Shown here in pieces: positions 27,717 through 37,775 of a DNA stretch of 64,000 nt; position 1 is the stretch's first letter; each line of letters opens with the position of its first letter. Location of the stretch: NCBI GenBank assembly GCA_903864835.1, contig CAIPHK010000040.1, positions 1 to 64,000 on the forward strand. The letters run 5' to 3'. A program made the translations under genes and the position numbers. Source of the DNA: an uncultured bacterium (GTDB lineage Bacteria; Margulisbacteria; Marinamargulisbacteria; SXXA01). The notes under the pieces are model-generated. The model was not told where the DNA came from, did not search any database, and saw only the letters and a list, made by a program, of their open reading frames with translations.

Positions 27717-28652
27717 TCAGTTATGTTGGGCCAGGGCAGTCCCAAGCCACTCTGTCGCCGTCCCGGCATCATTGATGGCAATGACATTCAGCTCAGGCGC
27801 CGTCTTTCTGACTAAGCCCGTGAGCACTTTACCTGGACCCACCTCAACAACAGTCTCCACCGTATCCATTAAATGCCGAATGCTCTCGATCCATCGTACT
27901 GGTGATACCACCTGAAGTGGCAAATTGGCTTTCAATTCATCCGCACGGGTTTCCGGCTGTGCCGTCCGATTTAACACAATCGGAATTTGAGCCGCTTTAA
28001 ATTCCAACGGCTTGATAAATTCAGCCAAACTCCGAGCCCCCGGCTGCATCATCGGGGAATGAAATGCCCCACTCACCGGTAACGGAATGACTTTAGCCCC
28101 CGCTAATTTAAGGAGTCCACAGGCCTCATCCAATGCTATTTTTTCACCCGATATAACGATTTGTCCGGGGCAATTTAAGTTTGCAGCTACAACGGGACGG
28201 TCTTTAAATGGCGCCAAAACAGTTTCTATTTCAGCCAATTCCATCCCCATGATCGCGGCCATTCCCGACTGCCCAGCAGGCACCGCTGCAGCCATTCCAT
28301 TGCCCCGAGCTTCAATAATTTTTAAGGCCGTCTCAAAATCAACGACCCCCGCCGCATAATAGGCCGTAATTTCCCCAAGACTGTGACCCGCAACATATGA
28401 CGGCGTGACGCCATGGCTCCTCAGAACCTCAAGCAAGGCTGCCGACACAACAAAAATAGCCGGTTGGGCATTAGATGTGAGCGTAAGGGCCTCTTGAGGA
28501 CCGTCAAAACAAAGCGACATAATATCTCGACCCAACACTTGATTTGCGGTTTCAAAAATAGTTCTTGCAACCGGAAAGGCATCGACTAGATCCTTGCCCA
28601 TCCCGACTTTTTGAGATCCCTGCCCCGGAAAAATGAGTGCAATTGATGGCAT
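27717..28652 (-). CDS. fabD: Malonyl-CoA:ACP transacylase
   Basis: 311 residues from ATG 28652 (MPSIALIFPGQGSQ); an in-frame start 23 codons upstream lies inside fabH and adds non-family residues. GQGSQKVGMGKD, nucleophile Ser in VAGHSLGEITAYYAAG, His in VSGAFHSPMMQPG. Loads malonyl groups on ACP. One base separates it from the fabH stop codon. Confidence 0.97.
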   Translation of the reverse strand: MPSIALIFPGQGSQKVGMGKDLVDAFPVARTIFETANQVLGRDIMSLCFDGPQEALTLTSNAQPAIFVVSAALLEVLRSHGVTPSYVAGHSLGEITAYYAAGVVDFETALKIIEARGNGMAAAVPAGQSGMAAIMGMELAEIETVLAPFKDRPVVAANLNCPGQIVISGEKIALDEACGLLKLAGAKVIPLPVSGAFHSPMMQPGARSLAEFIKPLEFKAAQIPIVLNRTAQPETRADELKANLPLQVVSPVRWIESIRHLMDTVETVVEVGPGKVLTGLVRKTAPELNVIAINDAGTATEWLGTALAQHN

Positions 28653-28653
28653 A

Positions 28654-29649
28654 TTAAACTCCCCAACGTAGTATTGATGTCGCCCAGGTAAACCCCGCAC
28701 CAAACCCGATTGTGGCGACAATCTGACCCGGAACTAATCGTCCCTCAGATACGGCTTCATCGAGTGCAATCGGTATCGATGCTGCGGATGTATTTCCATA
28801 TTTCTCAATATTCGAAAATACTTTTGTCGGGGGAAGCCCCAGCTTACCGCTGACGTATTCAATAATCCGAGCATTGGCCTGGTGAGGCACCAATAAATCG
28901 ATATCTTGAGGCGTAAGCCCCGCTTTATTCAAACTGTCGACAAGTGCCGTCACAACGGTATTCACCGCGACTTTAAATACCGATCGCCCCTCCATATAAA
29001 TATGGTTCGCTTGAGTATCGAGGGTCGTCTTGGAAAACATCGAACGGGTACCGCCGTCCTTAATCATCAGAATCGAGGCTTCAGACCCATCTGAATTAAG
29101 TGTGGAGGTAATAATGCCCCGGCCCGGCTGAACTTCCCCCAGAATCGCAGCCCCGGCACCATCGCCAAACAAAATACAGCTACTTCGATCGGTCCAGTCC
29201 ACCCATTTCGACAAACAATCCGCACCAATCACCAGCACTTTTTTACAATGCCCGGTTTCCACAAACTGGGCACCGGTCGTCATCGCATACACAAATCCAG
29301 AACACGCCGCTGAAAGATCAAATGCCCCCACATTTCGGAGCCCTAATCGATCTTGAACAAGACAGGCGGTGGACGGAAACCCAAGATAATCGGGAGAGGT
29401 GGTCGCCACAATCACTAAATCAATCTCTTTCGCCTCGACTTGAGCACGTTCCATCGCGCGTTGCGCCGCGATCACAGCCATGTCTGAGGTTGCCATCGAC
29501 TCATCCACGATGCGTCGCTCTCGAATCCCCGTCCGGTCGACAATCCATTCGTCCGACGTATCAATCCCCATCGCCACAATATCGGCGTTGGTCACAATCC
29601 GGGGCGGCAAATATTTGCCTAATCCCAAGATCCCGACGGAGCGACTCAC
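28654..29649 (-). CDS. fabH: 3-oxoacyl-ACP synthase III
   Basis: 331 residues. Starts fatty acid synthesis by condensing acyl-CoA with malonyl-ACP. DEWIVDRTGIRERRI, catalytic Cys in DLSAACSGFVYAM, His in LVPHQANARII and Asn in EKYGNTSAASIP. Overlaps plsX by 4 nt. Confidence 0.98.
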   Translation of the reverse strand: MSRSVGILGLGKYLPPRIVTNADIVAMGIDTSDEWIVDRTGIRERRIVDESMATSDMAVIAAQRAMERAQVEAKEIDLVIVATTSPDYLGFPSTACLVQDRLGLRNVGAFDLSAACSGFVYAMTTGAQFVETGHCKKVLVIGADCLSKWVDWTDRSSCILFGDGAGAAILGEVQPGRGIITSTLNSDGSEASILMIKDGGTRSMFSKTTLDTQANHIYMEGRSVFKVAVNTVVTALVDSLNKAGLTPQDIDLLVPHQANARIIEYVSGKLGLPPTKVFSNIEKYGNTSAASIPIALDEAVSEGRLVPGQIVATIGFGAGFTWATSILRWGV

Positions 29650-30638
29650 CCCATCGCCTTTGTCATATTTTCAACAAGCTGGGATTCTACCGCATCATTG
29701 GCTTGGCGAATGGCATTCTTAATCGCATTGGCATCCGACCGCCCATGAGCGATCACGGACACACCATTCAAACCGAGTAACGGCGCTCCGCCATATTCCG
29801 AATAATCGTATCTCTTTTTAAACTCTCGCAACGCAGGCTTCAATAGTAGAAGGCCCAACAATGACCGCCAGTTCTGACGGGCTTCGGTTTTAAAAAAATC
29901 AAAAAAGAGATCGACTGCACCTTCCCCAAACTTCAACATACTATTTCCAGCAAACCCATCCGTCACCACGACATCTACAACGCCAGACAAAATATGTTTT
30001 CCCTCAACGTTCCCCGAAAAGTTGAGCGTTTTATCCTCGTTAAGCAATTCATGAGTGGTCTGCGTGAGTTGGTTTCCCTTTTCAGTTTCTTCTCCAATAT
30101 TGAGCAACCCAATTCGGGGAGACTCCAAGCCCAATACCAATCGGGAATAACACATCCCCATCTTGGCAAACTGAAGCAGATGGGACGGCTTACTATCCAC
30201 ACTGGCACCCATATCCAACATCACAAAGGGGCCATTTTTAGAGGGCAAAATAGCGGCAATGGCGGGCCGTTCAACGCCGTCGATTCGTCCCAACAAAAGC
30301 GTGGATGCGGCCATCACCGCTCCGGTATTCCCAGCAGATACAAACGCATCAACCTGCTTTGATTTTAAAAGCTCAAGGCCGACCCGAATCGATGACTCCT
30401 TCTTTTGCCGAAACGACTTGGAAGGTGACTCCCCCATTTCAACAACTTCAGGCGCGTGGACCACAGAGATTTTATCAGCGCATAACGGCGCATGGGTCTC
30501 TACCGCTGCCTGAACAATATCTTGGGGCCCCACCAATACGATGACGACCCCAAGTTCTGCAACCGCAAGTGCCGCACCTTTAACAATCTCATCAGGGGCA
30601 TTATCGCCCCCCATTGCATCTAGTGCGACCCGTATCAC
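29646..30638 (-). CDS. plsX: Phosphate acyltransferase PlsX
   Basis: 330 residues. Converts acyl-ACP to acyl phosphate for phospholipid synthesis with PlsY. RVALDAMGGDNAPDEIVKGA at the start, SAGNTGAVMAAS, DMGASVDSKP, GLLNIGEETEKGN, VVVTDGFAGNSMLK. Standard rpmF-plsX-fabH order; 2 nt after rpmF. Confidence 0.98.
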   Translation of the reverse strand: MIRVALDAMGGDNAPDEIVKGAALAVAELGVVIVLVGPQDIVQAAVETHAPLCADKISVVHAPEVVEMGESPSKSFRQKKESSIRVGLELLKSKQVDAFVSAGNTGAVMAASTLLLGRIDGVERPAIAAILPSKNGPFVMLDMGASVDSKPSHLLQFAKMGMCYSRLVLGLESPRIGLLNIGEETEKGNQLTQTTHELLNEDKTLNFSGNVEGKHILSGVVDVVVTDGFAGNSMLKFGEGAVDLFFDFFKTEARQNWRSLLGLLLLKPALREFKKRYDYSEYGGAPLLGLNGVSVIAHGRSDANAIKNAIRQANDAVESQLVENMTKAMG

Positions 30639-30640
30639 GC

Positions 30641-30850
30641 CTATTCGGCTTTCCCGGCGCCAGTCACTTTCTGTGCTTTAGTAACCATTACGGGCTTACC
30701 TTTATAAAAACCACATACCCCACACACAAAGTGGGACTGACCTAAGGCCGTACATTCAGGACATGGACGCAAATTCGGTGCTACGATTTTCCATCGTGCG
30801 CCTTTCATCCGTTTTTTTGACTTCGAGCGTCGTTTCTTTGGAACTGGCAT
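30641..30850 (-). CDS. rpmF: Ribosomal protein bL32
   Basis: 69 residues. MPVPKKRRSKSKKRMKGARW then a zinc-ribbon with two Cys pairs (CPEC and CGVC). First gene of the fatty acid/phospholipid operon, the usual position. Confidence 0.97.
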   Translation of the reverse strand: MPVPKKRRSKSKKRMKGARWKIVAPNLRPCPECTALGQSHFVCGVCGFYKGKPVMVTKAQKVTGAGKAE

Positions 30851-30900
30851 GGCAAAAACCCTCTGATTCTAAACTAATTTACTATTACAAATAGGCGTTG

Positions 30901-30930
30901 ATTCTAGGTAACCCCCCCTCTACCTGTCAA
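30901..30930 (-). promoter_or_regulatory. Putative promoter for rpmF-plsX-fab operon
   Basis: Minus strand perfect TTGACA (30925-30930), 18-bp spacer, TAGAAT (30901-30906), starting 1 bp after the glnA stop codon. About 50 bp of leader precede rpmF. Confidence 0.7.
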
Positions 30931-30931
30931 A

Positions 30932-32359
30932 CTAGATGTCGTAATACATCACAAATTCATAAGGATGAGGACGCAAATCCATCGGCTTCACCTCATGGGT
31001 CATCTTGTAATCGATCCACGTTTCAATAACGTCCTTCGTAAATACATCGCCCTTTAATAAAAACGCATGATCTTTTTCCAAGGCCTCTAATGCCTTTTCC
31101 AAAGATCCTGGCGTATGGGGCACTTTTACTAACTCTTCCGGCGGCAAATCATAAATGTCTTTGTCGAGCGGTTGACCTGGATCAATTTTATTAAAAATAC
31201 CGTCAATCGCCGCCATCAAAATGGCCGAAAACGCAAGGTACGGATTACAACTTGGATCTGGACAACGGAATTCGAATCGTCGTGACTTTTCAGATGTATG
31301 CGACATTGGAATCCGAACGGACGCACTCCGGTTCCGACGAGAATAGGCCAAGTTAACCGGTGCCTCGTAACCAGGCACCAATCGACGATAACTATTCGTG
31401 GTTGGGTTGGTAATCGCCAACAATGCCGGTGCATGCTTTAGAATTCCACCAATGGCGTACATCGCCGTTTGGGACATACCCGCATATCCATCGCCTGCAA
31501 AAAGGTTTTTATTGTCTTTCCAAATCGACAAGTGAACATGCATCCCACTACCGTTGTCACCAAACAAGGGCTTCGGCATAAACGTCGCTGTCTTTCCGTG
31601 CTTACGGGCCACATTTTTCACGACATACTTATACTTCAGTAGGTTGTCCGCCATCTGAACCAACGGCGCAAATCGCATTCCGATTTCGCTTTGTCCACCC
31701 GTGGCCACTTCGTGATGCTGCATTTCCATCGGGATTCCCATGGCTTCAAGCGTCAACATCATTTCTGACCGAATATCTTGGTGCTGATCCGTTGGAGGTA
31801 CCGGAAAATACCCTTCTTTGTTTCGGACTTTGTAGCCTAGGTTAGGAAATTCTTCCCGCCCCATATTCCAGCGACCTTCTACTGAATCCAAGTAATAGAA
31901 GCCTTGATTTTGAGTTTGATCAAATCGAACATCATCAAAAATAAAAAACTCGGCTTCAGGGCCTAAATACGCGATATCGCCAATTCCTGACGCCTTTAAG
32001 TACGCCTCTGCTTTTTTTGCGATATTGCGGGGATCTCGAGAATAATCTTGACCCGTCATCGGATCATGAATAGTACAGCTCAAAACAAGGGTCTTTGCTT
32101 CAAAAAACGGGTCAACGAATGCGGTTTCCGGCGCGGGACGCATTAACATGTCCGATTCATTAATAGCCTGCCATCCTCGGATACTGGAACCGTCAAAACC
32201 AAGGCCTGTTTCAAAGAAACCTTCATCAAAACTGGATGCAGGAATCGAGACGTGTTGCCAAATTCCAGGGAAATCCATAAATCGAAGGTCAATAACTTTG
32301 ATGCCCTCCTTTTGTACAAATTCCACAAGCTCTTTAGGCGTCTTTGGTGCGATCGACAT
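30932..32359 (-). CDS. glnA: Glutamine synthetase, type I
   Basis: 475 residues from ATG 32359 (AAAGGACGG upstream). ATP-dependent assimilation of ammonium into glutamine; dodecamer. FDGSSIRGW, the [15 protein letters not shown] metal site, [47 protein letters not shown] keeps the Tyr that GlnE adenylylates in GSI-beta enzymes, suggesting post-translational control. The rpmF promoter lies directly after it, so it seems monocistronic. Confidence 0.97.
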   Translation of the reverse strand: MSIAPKTPKELVEFVQKEGIKVIDLRFMDFPGIWQHVSIPASSFDEGFFETGLGFDGSSIRGWQAINESDMLMRPAPETAFVDPFFEAKTLVLSCTIHDPMTGQDYSRDPRNIAKKAEAYLKASGIGDIAYLGPEAEFFIFDDVRFDQTQNQGFYYLDSVEGRWNMGREEFPNLGYKVRNKEGYFPVPPTDQHQDIRSEMMLTLEAMGIPMEMQHHEVATGGQSEIGMRFAPLVQMADNLLKYKYVVKNVARKHGKTATFMPKPLFGDNGSGMHVHLSIWKDNKNLFAGDGYAGMSQTAMYAIGGILKHAPALLAITNPTTNSYRRLVPGYEAPVNLAYSRRNRSASVRIPMSHTSEKSRRFEFRCPDPSCNPYLAFSAILMAAIDGIFNKIDPGQPLDKDIYDLPPEELVKVPHTPGSLEKALEALEKDHAFLLKGDVFTKDVIETWIDYKMTHEVKPMDLRPHPYEFVMYYDI

Positions 32360-32417
32360 AACTGCCGTCCTTTCTAAACTGATTGTCCGTGAGGTAAGAG
32401 AGAGATACTTTAATGGC

Positions 32418-32447
32418 ATTATAAAAATGGAACCGTAGAATATACAA
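32418..32447 (-). promoter_or_regulatory. Putative glnA promoter
   Basis: Minus strand TTGTAT (32442-32447), 18-bp spacer, perfect TATAAT (32418-32423), about 60 bp before the glnA start. No sigma54 or NtrC-type site was noticed. Confidence 0.6.
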
Positions 32448-32608
32448 GGGACCTACACGATGTTTGGAATTAAATCGGTACGGGAACAATCCAAATCACA
32501 GTTGCGCTAGACCGCGATGGCATCGCTGGCGTGTATGACTAAAATTCCATACATTTAAGTTTTCCAGATTGACGATTCTGAAGTTAATACTCAGCTAAGG
32601 AGCAATTT

Positions 32609-34312
32609 ATGGCAGGAACTATCGGCGGAATTTCAACCGCAACGACCTCATTCAGCTTAGTAAAAATGGATTCGCTGAAGCAGAGAATGAACGCCCTTGA
32701 TTTGGGCACCAATGTTACCAAAACCGCGTCACAATTAATCGATAAAATTAAAAACGGAATGTCCACGAATTTTTCGCCAAAATCGATGAGCGAAATTAAA
32801 TCAATTTTCAATGAATTTCATTCCAAACTCGAAGAAGACCATCCTGACTTACTGATGGAAGTGCTGGATTCCATGCGCAAAAGCGGCGCAGGTATCGCGT
32901 CAATCGGAATTGATTCCAGCTCACTAACGTCAGGGAAATTGTCGCAACGACCGGTACAGTCCCCTGCTGATCTACTCGCACATCGCCAGTTTCGCGTTAA
33001 CGTTTCGAATGACTCTGCGAGCCAATCCAAAACCAATACCCTTTCTTTTTCAGTCGACGGGGATCTCTTGGCCGCTGCGATCGATGGCGATGAATCCGCT
33101 GTCGCCCAACTCCAAAGTGAAGCCAAACAATTGAACCCCGACCAAGCCATCACGCAGGTAACAGGAGTCGCATCCGCCGCCCCGACTCAAATACAAACAG
33201 GATCGCAGACTCAATCTGCCGCAGTTAATTCATCCCCGCAGCCTAGTGCCGAGTATTTCGACGCCAGCATCACTATTTCTGCCGAAATGCTTAGCGCCAT
33301 TCAGGAAGGTAATTTGGGGGCAATCGGAGCGCTGGGAACCATGGCCAGTTCAGCGGTTGTTCCTCCCGAAAAAATGCTCGGAATTGATATCCAAACTGAG
33401 GATATCGCTGACGAAATGCAAGCAGCAATTGATATGATTCGGCAATTGATGGCCAAACAGGTCCAAACCCCAAGCCCCTCCACTGGAGAACAGGCCAATA
33501 CGCTAGCGACCGGTGCCATTGCAAAAGGAATTGTGGAATGGATCGCAAAGGCCATCCAAACCGATAAGAAAAAAGAGTCCCAAAAAGGGGGGAAATCTCA
33601 AGAGGATATCGATGCTGCCATTCGGAAAGTAAAGGCCCATCTCACCGACGGAATCGATGGATTAGATGAGATAGGCGAAATTGCAGGCGTTCTTTGCGAT
33701 ATTCCGATGACCGAATTGGGTCCCTTGTTAGATTCTATAAAAGAGGCAGTGAATGAATTTTTAGATCAACAAATGGGACAATTGTCAGGTAACGATACCC
33801 GTCAATTGATGACCGCAATTAATGAAATCGTCGGAGGGATGACCGGCGGAGCCACGGTATTTACAGAAGATCAAATAAACCAAAAGGTAGCCGAGATGGG
33901 TTCCGCAGCGCCGGACTCAAATGCGTCTTATGCAGGCGCCCTCTCCGCCGGACCTGGATTAGAGGAAATGTCGGACCTCGGTGATGCCGATGCCCCCCCC
34001 CCTCCTCCATCGATGGGGGCCATGTCCTTCAGCAAACCCAAGTCAGTCGACCTCAACACGCTACAATTCAACACTTCGGTATCGGCAAGTAGAACATCCC
34101 GAGTTAGCGCCGCATTTAGCGCATCGGGCGACACCTCATCGGATCGAAATGGCGCACAACGTAAAGTGGGGGAAATTGTTAATTTTCTGGAAAAGCTTTG
34201 TGAGACCGGATTAGATCAGGTCGCGCACCAATTGACAAAGCAACTCGATAAAATGGGCCTCGGAAAATTGATCAAAGAAAGCGGCCTGAACGACGCTTTA
34301 TCGGGCGCTTAA
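32609..34312 (+). CDS. Large low-complexity helical protein, possible secreted substrate
   Basis: 567 residues, no family recognised. AAGGAG Shine-Dalgarno. Begins with a Ser/Thr-rich segment lacking a Sec signal (GTIGGISTATTSFSLVKMD), followed by predicted helices, a Gln/Ser/Thr-rich linker around 170-215, a long helical middle, a proline run at about 463-468 (DADAPPPPPSMGAM) and a compact helical C-terminus (LEKLCETGLDQVAHQLTKQL). This build, shared with the proteins at 35294, 35642 and 45394, resembles secretion-system effectors or translocators, but no secretion genes are in the window. Converges with and overlaps the EEP gene by 15 nt. Confidence 0.6.
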   Translation: MAGTIGGISTATTSFSLVKMDSLKQRMNALDLGTNVTKTASQLIDKIKNGMSTNFSPKSMSEIKSIFNEFHSKLEEDHPDLLMEVLDSMRKSGAGIASIGIDSSSLTSGKLSQRPVQSPADLLAHRQFRVNVSNDSASQSKTNTLSFSVDGDLLAAAIDGDESAVAQLQSEAKQLNPDQAITQVTGVASAAPTQIQTGSQTQSAAVNSSPQPSAEYFDASITISAEMLSAIQEGNLGAIGALGTMASSAVVPPEKMLGIDIQTEDIADEMQAAIDMIRQLMAKQVQTPSPSTGEQANTLATGAIAKGIVEWIAKAIQTDKKKESQKGGKSQEDIDAAIRKVKAHLTDGIDGLDEIGEIAGVLCDIPMTELGPLLDSIKEAVNEFLDQQMGQLSGNDTRQLMTAINEIVGGMTGGATVFTEDQINQKVAEMGSAAPDSNASYAGALSAGPGLEEMSDLGDADAPPPPPSMGAMSFSKPKSVDLNTLQFNTSVSASRTSRVSAAFSASGDTSSDRNGAQRKVGEIVNFLEKLCETGLDQVAHQLTKQLDKMGLGKLIKESGLNDALSGA

Positions 34313-35170
34313 GTTAATGTCGGCCACCACCGCCCGATGATCTGACGCAGAAATCGCGGGAATAGCAGTCGCTATTCCCGACAGGGGGCCGGTGACCATT
34401 ACGTAACTGAGTTTCCGATTGGGCGCCTCAGCGGGGAAATCATAGGCGCTATCGGGCCCAGCACCAGGCTTCAACCCACAATCCACAAGCCCGCCATATT
34501 GCGACTGCGACAACGTGAGGTCGTCGCCATAATCCATCGCCATATCATCCGGAAACCGAAGGGGACCATGACAATACGCCACGGCATTAAAATCCCCCCC
34601 TAAAATAACGGGGATCGATGGTGACTGCGGCAAGATGTCCATGACCGTTCTCAACTGCGACGTACGGGTGTCGGCATCAAATGCATCTAGATGGACGTTC
34701 CCCACTCTTAGCGACAGTCCAGGAAGGCTAATGACCACCTCCTGATAGACTTGATGAAGATAGAACCAATTATAAATCCACGATTTATCCCGACGCCGTG
34801 GCAACTCTATAGTCCGTGAAAACAGAATAGGATGACGAGACAAAATCATATTACCGGCATGCACCGTCCCAAACTGACGGCTAAAATTCAGCAACGACGG
34901 ATACGGCACCCAAGGATGTTTCCATGCGGTTACAAATTCAGTATGGGCATATCCCGCGTTGGTTCGAATGAACTCCACCTGATCGACATAGGCCGACCGC
35001 CTGGATTTTCGATCCACTTCCTGAAGCAAGACAATGTCACAGTCCGCGTCTTGAATGAGCCTAACAACTTCATTCAACCGGTCCCGAACAAGGCGTTCTG
35101 GCTGAACCCCAGCCTCCAATCCATTCCACCCCCCACAAAATCCGATGTTAAACGTCATTACTCTAATCAT
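34298..35170 (-). CDS. Endonuclease/exonuclease/phosphatase (EEP) family protein
   Basis: 290 residues from ATG 35170. Metal-dependent phosphodiesterase fold: MTFNIGFCGGW, DIVLLQEVDRKS (metal Glu), VGNVHLDAFDADTR, ILGGDFNAVAYCHG, DSAYDF and the final SDHRAVVADI. No signal peptide. Substrates in the family range from DNA to phospholipids and cannot be predicted. Longer in-frame starts exist (to 35236) but the fold begins at 35170. Confidence 0.88.
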   Translation of the reverse strand: MIRVMTFNIGFCGGWNGLEAGVQPERLVRDRLNEVVRLIQDADCDIVLLQEVDRKSRRSAYVDQVEFIRTNAGYAHTEFVTAWKHPWVPYPSLLNFSRQFGTVHAGNMILSRHPILFSRTIELPRRRDKSWIYNWFYLHQVYQEVVISLPGLSLRVGNVHLDAFDADTRTSQLRTVMDILPQSPSIPVILGGDFNAVAYCHGPLRFPDDMAMDYGDDLTLSQSQYGGLVDCGLKPGAGPDSAYDFPAEAPNRKLSYVMVTGPLSGIATAIPAISASDHRAVVADINLSAR

Positions 35171-35293
35171 GGCGATATCATACGCGAAACAGGTAGCGCA
35201 ATAGAAGACCTTATTAATCATAAAACTTCGATACATTTTTATTTTCGGATATTACGTTTAAGGTTCAGTAGATGTTAAAAAAGGGAGAGAGAG

Positions 35294-35629
35294 GTGACAA
35301 TCGTGAGTATTGATTCATCAAGTGCAGGTTCAGCAAAGTCAAGATTCTTAGATATGAACGCACTTCGTAGTGCGCAGGTTGCCGGAGGGTCATCGGCGCA
35401 AGACAAGACGTCCGATATCTCAGGCGAGTCCGAAAAAAAGCCCTCATTTGAAAGTCTTCTTAATTCGTTGATCAACGACCACCTGGCCTTGAGCAAGGAA
35501 ACAGAAGTAATCAAAGCAGATGAGGCAATGACCCAAATGGCGACACAACGTCCCAATTTGGGAATCAACGACGGATTTAATCGCGGCGGCTCTGAAGCCA
35601 GCGATTGGGGACCTGGACGTAACGCGTAA
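35294..35629 (+). CDS. Small Ser-rich protein, unknown
   Basis: 111 residues from GTG 35294 (another GTG at 35303), with GGGAGAGA upstream. Ser/Ala-rich start, then charged helical segment (ESEKKPSFESLLNSLINDHL) and polar tail. No Sec signal, no family. Only 12 nt from the next gene, probably co-transcribed with it. Confidence 0.5.
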   Translation: MTIVSIDSSSAGSAKSRFLDMNALRSAQVAGGSSAQDKTSDISGESEKKPSFESLLNSLINDHLALSKETEVIKADEAMTQMATQRPNLGINDGFNRGGSEASDWGPGRNA

Positions 35630-35641
35630 AGCGACTTAACT

Positions 35642-36127
35642 ATGCAAAACGATCTGGCAGCTGTCGGAAGTGCCCACCAGGCGGAACATCGTTCCAATGC
35701 CGACAGCTCCAGAAATTCGTCCGATGCATTCCTTAAATCTCAGCTCAAACACAGCCTGGCAACCTCTTGCCAAGCTGGGGCCACCCCGCCCCGAATCGAT
35801 GTCGTCACCGCCACCGATAAACTACAAACGTTATCTCAATTATTGACCGATCCACGGTCAACCACTGCCATTGAAAAACTCATGGCGCATATTCAAACCG
35901 CCGATACGGTTGCGTTGGCCAAACCTGGGACCATCGACAAACTGCTCCAGGACATCACTGCCCCACCACCCGTTGCGCCCCCGGCACCCCCACCCAAAAA
36001 AATTGAACGTTCCCGTCGGAATGAAGCCGCAAAAATGGGAAACAAGGCCCATGAGGCTACACGCCGCGCTAACGACGTTCCCTTATCTCAACGAGTGAAG
36101 TCGTTTATCCAATATATTTTCGGTTAA
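35642..36127 (+). CDS. Small helical, proline-rich protein, unknown
   Basis: 161 residues. Ser/Asn-rich N-terminus, helical middle (TDKLQTLSQLLTDPRSTTAIEKL begins about residue 58), a proline-rich linker (APPPVAPPAPPPKK, about 110-123) and a basic helical C-terminus. No family recognised. Shares style with the proteins at 32609 and 45394. Convergent with aroQ, with the giant hairpin element in the gap. Confidence 0.5.
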   Translation: MQNDLAAVGSAHQAEHRSNADSSRNSSDAFLKSQLKHSLATSCQAGATPPRIDVVTATDKLQTLSQLLTDPRSTTAIEKLMAHIQTADTVALAKPGTIDKLLQDITAPPPVAPPAPPPKKIERSRRNEAAKMGNKAHEATRRANDVPLSQRVKSFIQYIFG

Positions 36128-36142
36128 CTCCCCCTGGATCCA

Positions 36143-36227
36143 AAATGCCCAAGATGTGCAATTTCTCGGCGGGCGCAGTGTGGCAGCGCCACATAAGCCG
36201 GTCGAAAATTGTGCAGATCGGGCATTT
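36143..36227. repeat. Dispersed giant hairpin element, copy 2
   Basis: 85-bp inverted repeat: arms 36143-36184 and 36188-36227, outer AAATGCCC/GGGCATTT, inner TGTGGC/GCCACA around a 3-nt loop. Core matches copy 1 at 4028-4134 (shared CGCCACATAAGCCGG), with arm changes that largely preserve pairing. Its right edge includes two bases of the aroQ stop codon, as copy 1 includes that of amj. Confidence 0.87.
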
Positions 36228-36672
36228 AGTTGCGTTCGATGGCTTCGCATAGTTCGACGAGGTAATACAACGCCATCAAATAGCTGTGGGTACCAAATCC
36301 AGAAATTTGCCCCTGGCATACCCCGGCGGTTACCGATCGATGACGGAATTCTTCTCTCGCGTGAATATTCGATAAATGGACTTCCACCTTGGGAATCGAA
36401 ATCGTCGATAGGGCATCCCGAATCGCAATGCTGTAGTGGGTATATGCACCAGGGTTAATAATGATGCCGTCGTACAACTGAGGCGCATGCTGGATTTTGC
36501 TAATTAATTCGCCTTCACTATTGGATTGGTAAGTATCCAAACTTACCCCACGCGACTTGGCTTCGGTTTCCAATAAATCATTGAGCGACTCTAGGGTCGT
36601 CGTCCCGTAGATCGCAGGTTCTCGGCTTCCCAACATATTCAGATTAGGACCGTGAATCACTAGAATTTTCAT
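36226..36672 (-). CDS. aroQ: 3-dehydroquinate dehydratase, type II
   Basis: 148 residues. Third shikimate-pathway step. [19 protein letters not shown], catalytic region with [43 protein letters not shown]. Follows aroB with a one-base overlap. Its stop lies at the edge of the hairpin element. Confidence 0.97.
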   Translation of the reverse strand: MKILVIHGPNLNMLGSREPAIYGTTTLESLNDLLETEAKSRGVSLDTYQSNSEGELISKIQHAPQLYDGIIINPGAYTHYSIAIRDALSTISIPKVEVHLSNIHAREEFRHRSVTAGVCQGQISGFGTHSYLMALYYLVELCEAIERN

Positions 36673-37766
36673 TAAAACAACCCCGCAACAATGTCCCGAA
36701 CCGTGGCTTCAGGAATCTCGGCCACCACTTCGGCGTCGGCAATCCCAAAGGGAACGACGAATCTCATTTTGCCATCGCGAACTTTTTTGTCCGTCTGCAT
36801 CGCCTTCATAATCTGATCCGGAGTCACCGTCGATTTAACCGTCATATCAAATCCTAATTTTTCGATGAGCGTTTCAATCCGAGTGGCGGTTTTGCCATCG
36901 ATCAATTTGAGTTGCTCGCCCAATCGGGTCGCGCCTACCATCCCAATCGCAACGGCTTCACCGTGCAAATAGGCCCCATAACCAAAGGCATTTTCGATGG
37001 CGTGTCCAATCGTATGTCCAAAGTTCAACAGTTCGCGGCCACCGGATTCTTTTTCATCGGCGGCAACAACTTTGGCCTTGTCCGCCGCAGACCGTGTGAT
37101 CAAATGCGCCCATAAATCTGTGTGATTTACGACATCACATTGTGCAATTCGGTCGACATGGGCTTCCAGATATTTAAAGAGTCCCGCGTTGCCAATCACC
37201 CCATATTTGACGATCTCCGCCAGCCCGGATTTGACTTCCCGCTTCGGAAGAGTCGCCAATAAGGTGTGATCAACAATCGTGAACAAGGGCTGACAAAACG
37301 TCCCAATCAGATTTTTACCACTGGGATGATTGACTGCCGTCTTTCCGCCAATTGCCGAATCCACCTGACCGAGAAGGGTCGTTGGAATTTGAATCAAATT
37401 AATCCCACGCAAATAGACCGATGCCGCAAATCCAGCCGTATCCCCGACGACGCCCCCGCCAAAGGCAATCACTGTGTCTCGGCGTTCCAATTTATTCTCG
37501 ACAAATCCATTCACCAAGGACATGACGGTATCCATGGATTTGTTGGGTTCGCCGGACGGGAAGGTTTGAACAGCAACCGTGTATTCCGCTTCGGTCAGCG
37601 CGTCGATCAGGGGTTGGGCCATTGTGACCAATTCCGGGTGGGTGACGATGGCGATTTTACGGCTCACCGATTCGTGTTGGAGGAAACCAGGCACCTTGGT
37701 GAGAAGGTTAATCCCAACGTGAATCGGGTAATTTTTAAAGTGGAGTTTTAGGGCGATGGTTTTCAT
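36672..37766 (-). CDS. aroB: 3-dehydroquinate synthase
   Basis: 364 residues. NAD- and metal-dependent cyclisation of [67 protein letters not shown], and metal-binding [11 protein letters not shown] and [10 protein letters not shown]. Substrate feeds aroQ directly downstream; 9 nt after hisC. Confidence 0.97.
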   Translation of the reverse strand: MKTIALKLHFKNYPIHVGINLLTKVPGFLQHESVSRKIAIVTHPELVTMAQPLIDALTEAEYTVAVQTFPSGEPNKSMDTVMSLVNGFVENKLERRDTVIAFGGGVVGDTAGFAASVYLRGINLIQIPTTLLGQVDSAIGGKTAVNHPSGKNLIGTFCQPLFTIVDHTLLATLPKREVKSGLAEIVKYGVIGNAGLFKYLEAHVDRIAQCDVVNHTDLWAHLITRSAADKAKVVAADEKESGGRELLNFGHTIGHAIENAFGYGAYLHGEAVAIGMVGATRLGEQLKLIDGKTATRIETLIEKLGFDMTVKSTVTPDQIMKAMQTDKKVRDGKMRFVVPFGIADAEVVAEIPEATVRDIVAGLF

Positions 37767-37775
37767 GGGGGGTCC

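Noticed and set aside
32448-32608. Possible regulatory RNA between glnA and the 32609 gene
   Set aside because: No stable stem or terminator recognised in the 160-bp gap beyond the glnA promoter and a Shine-Dalgarno.
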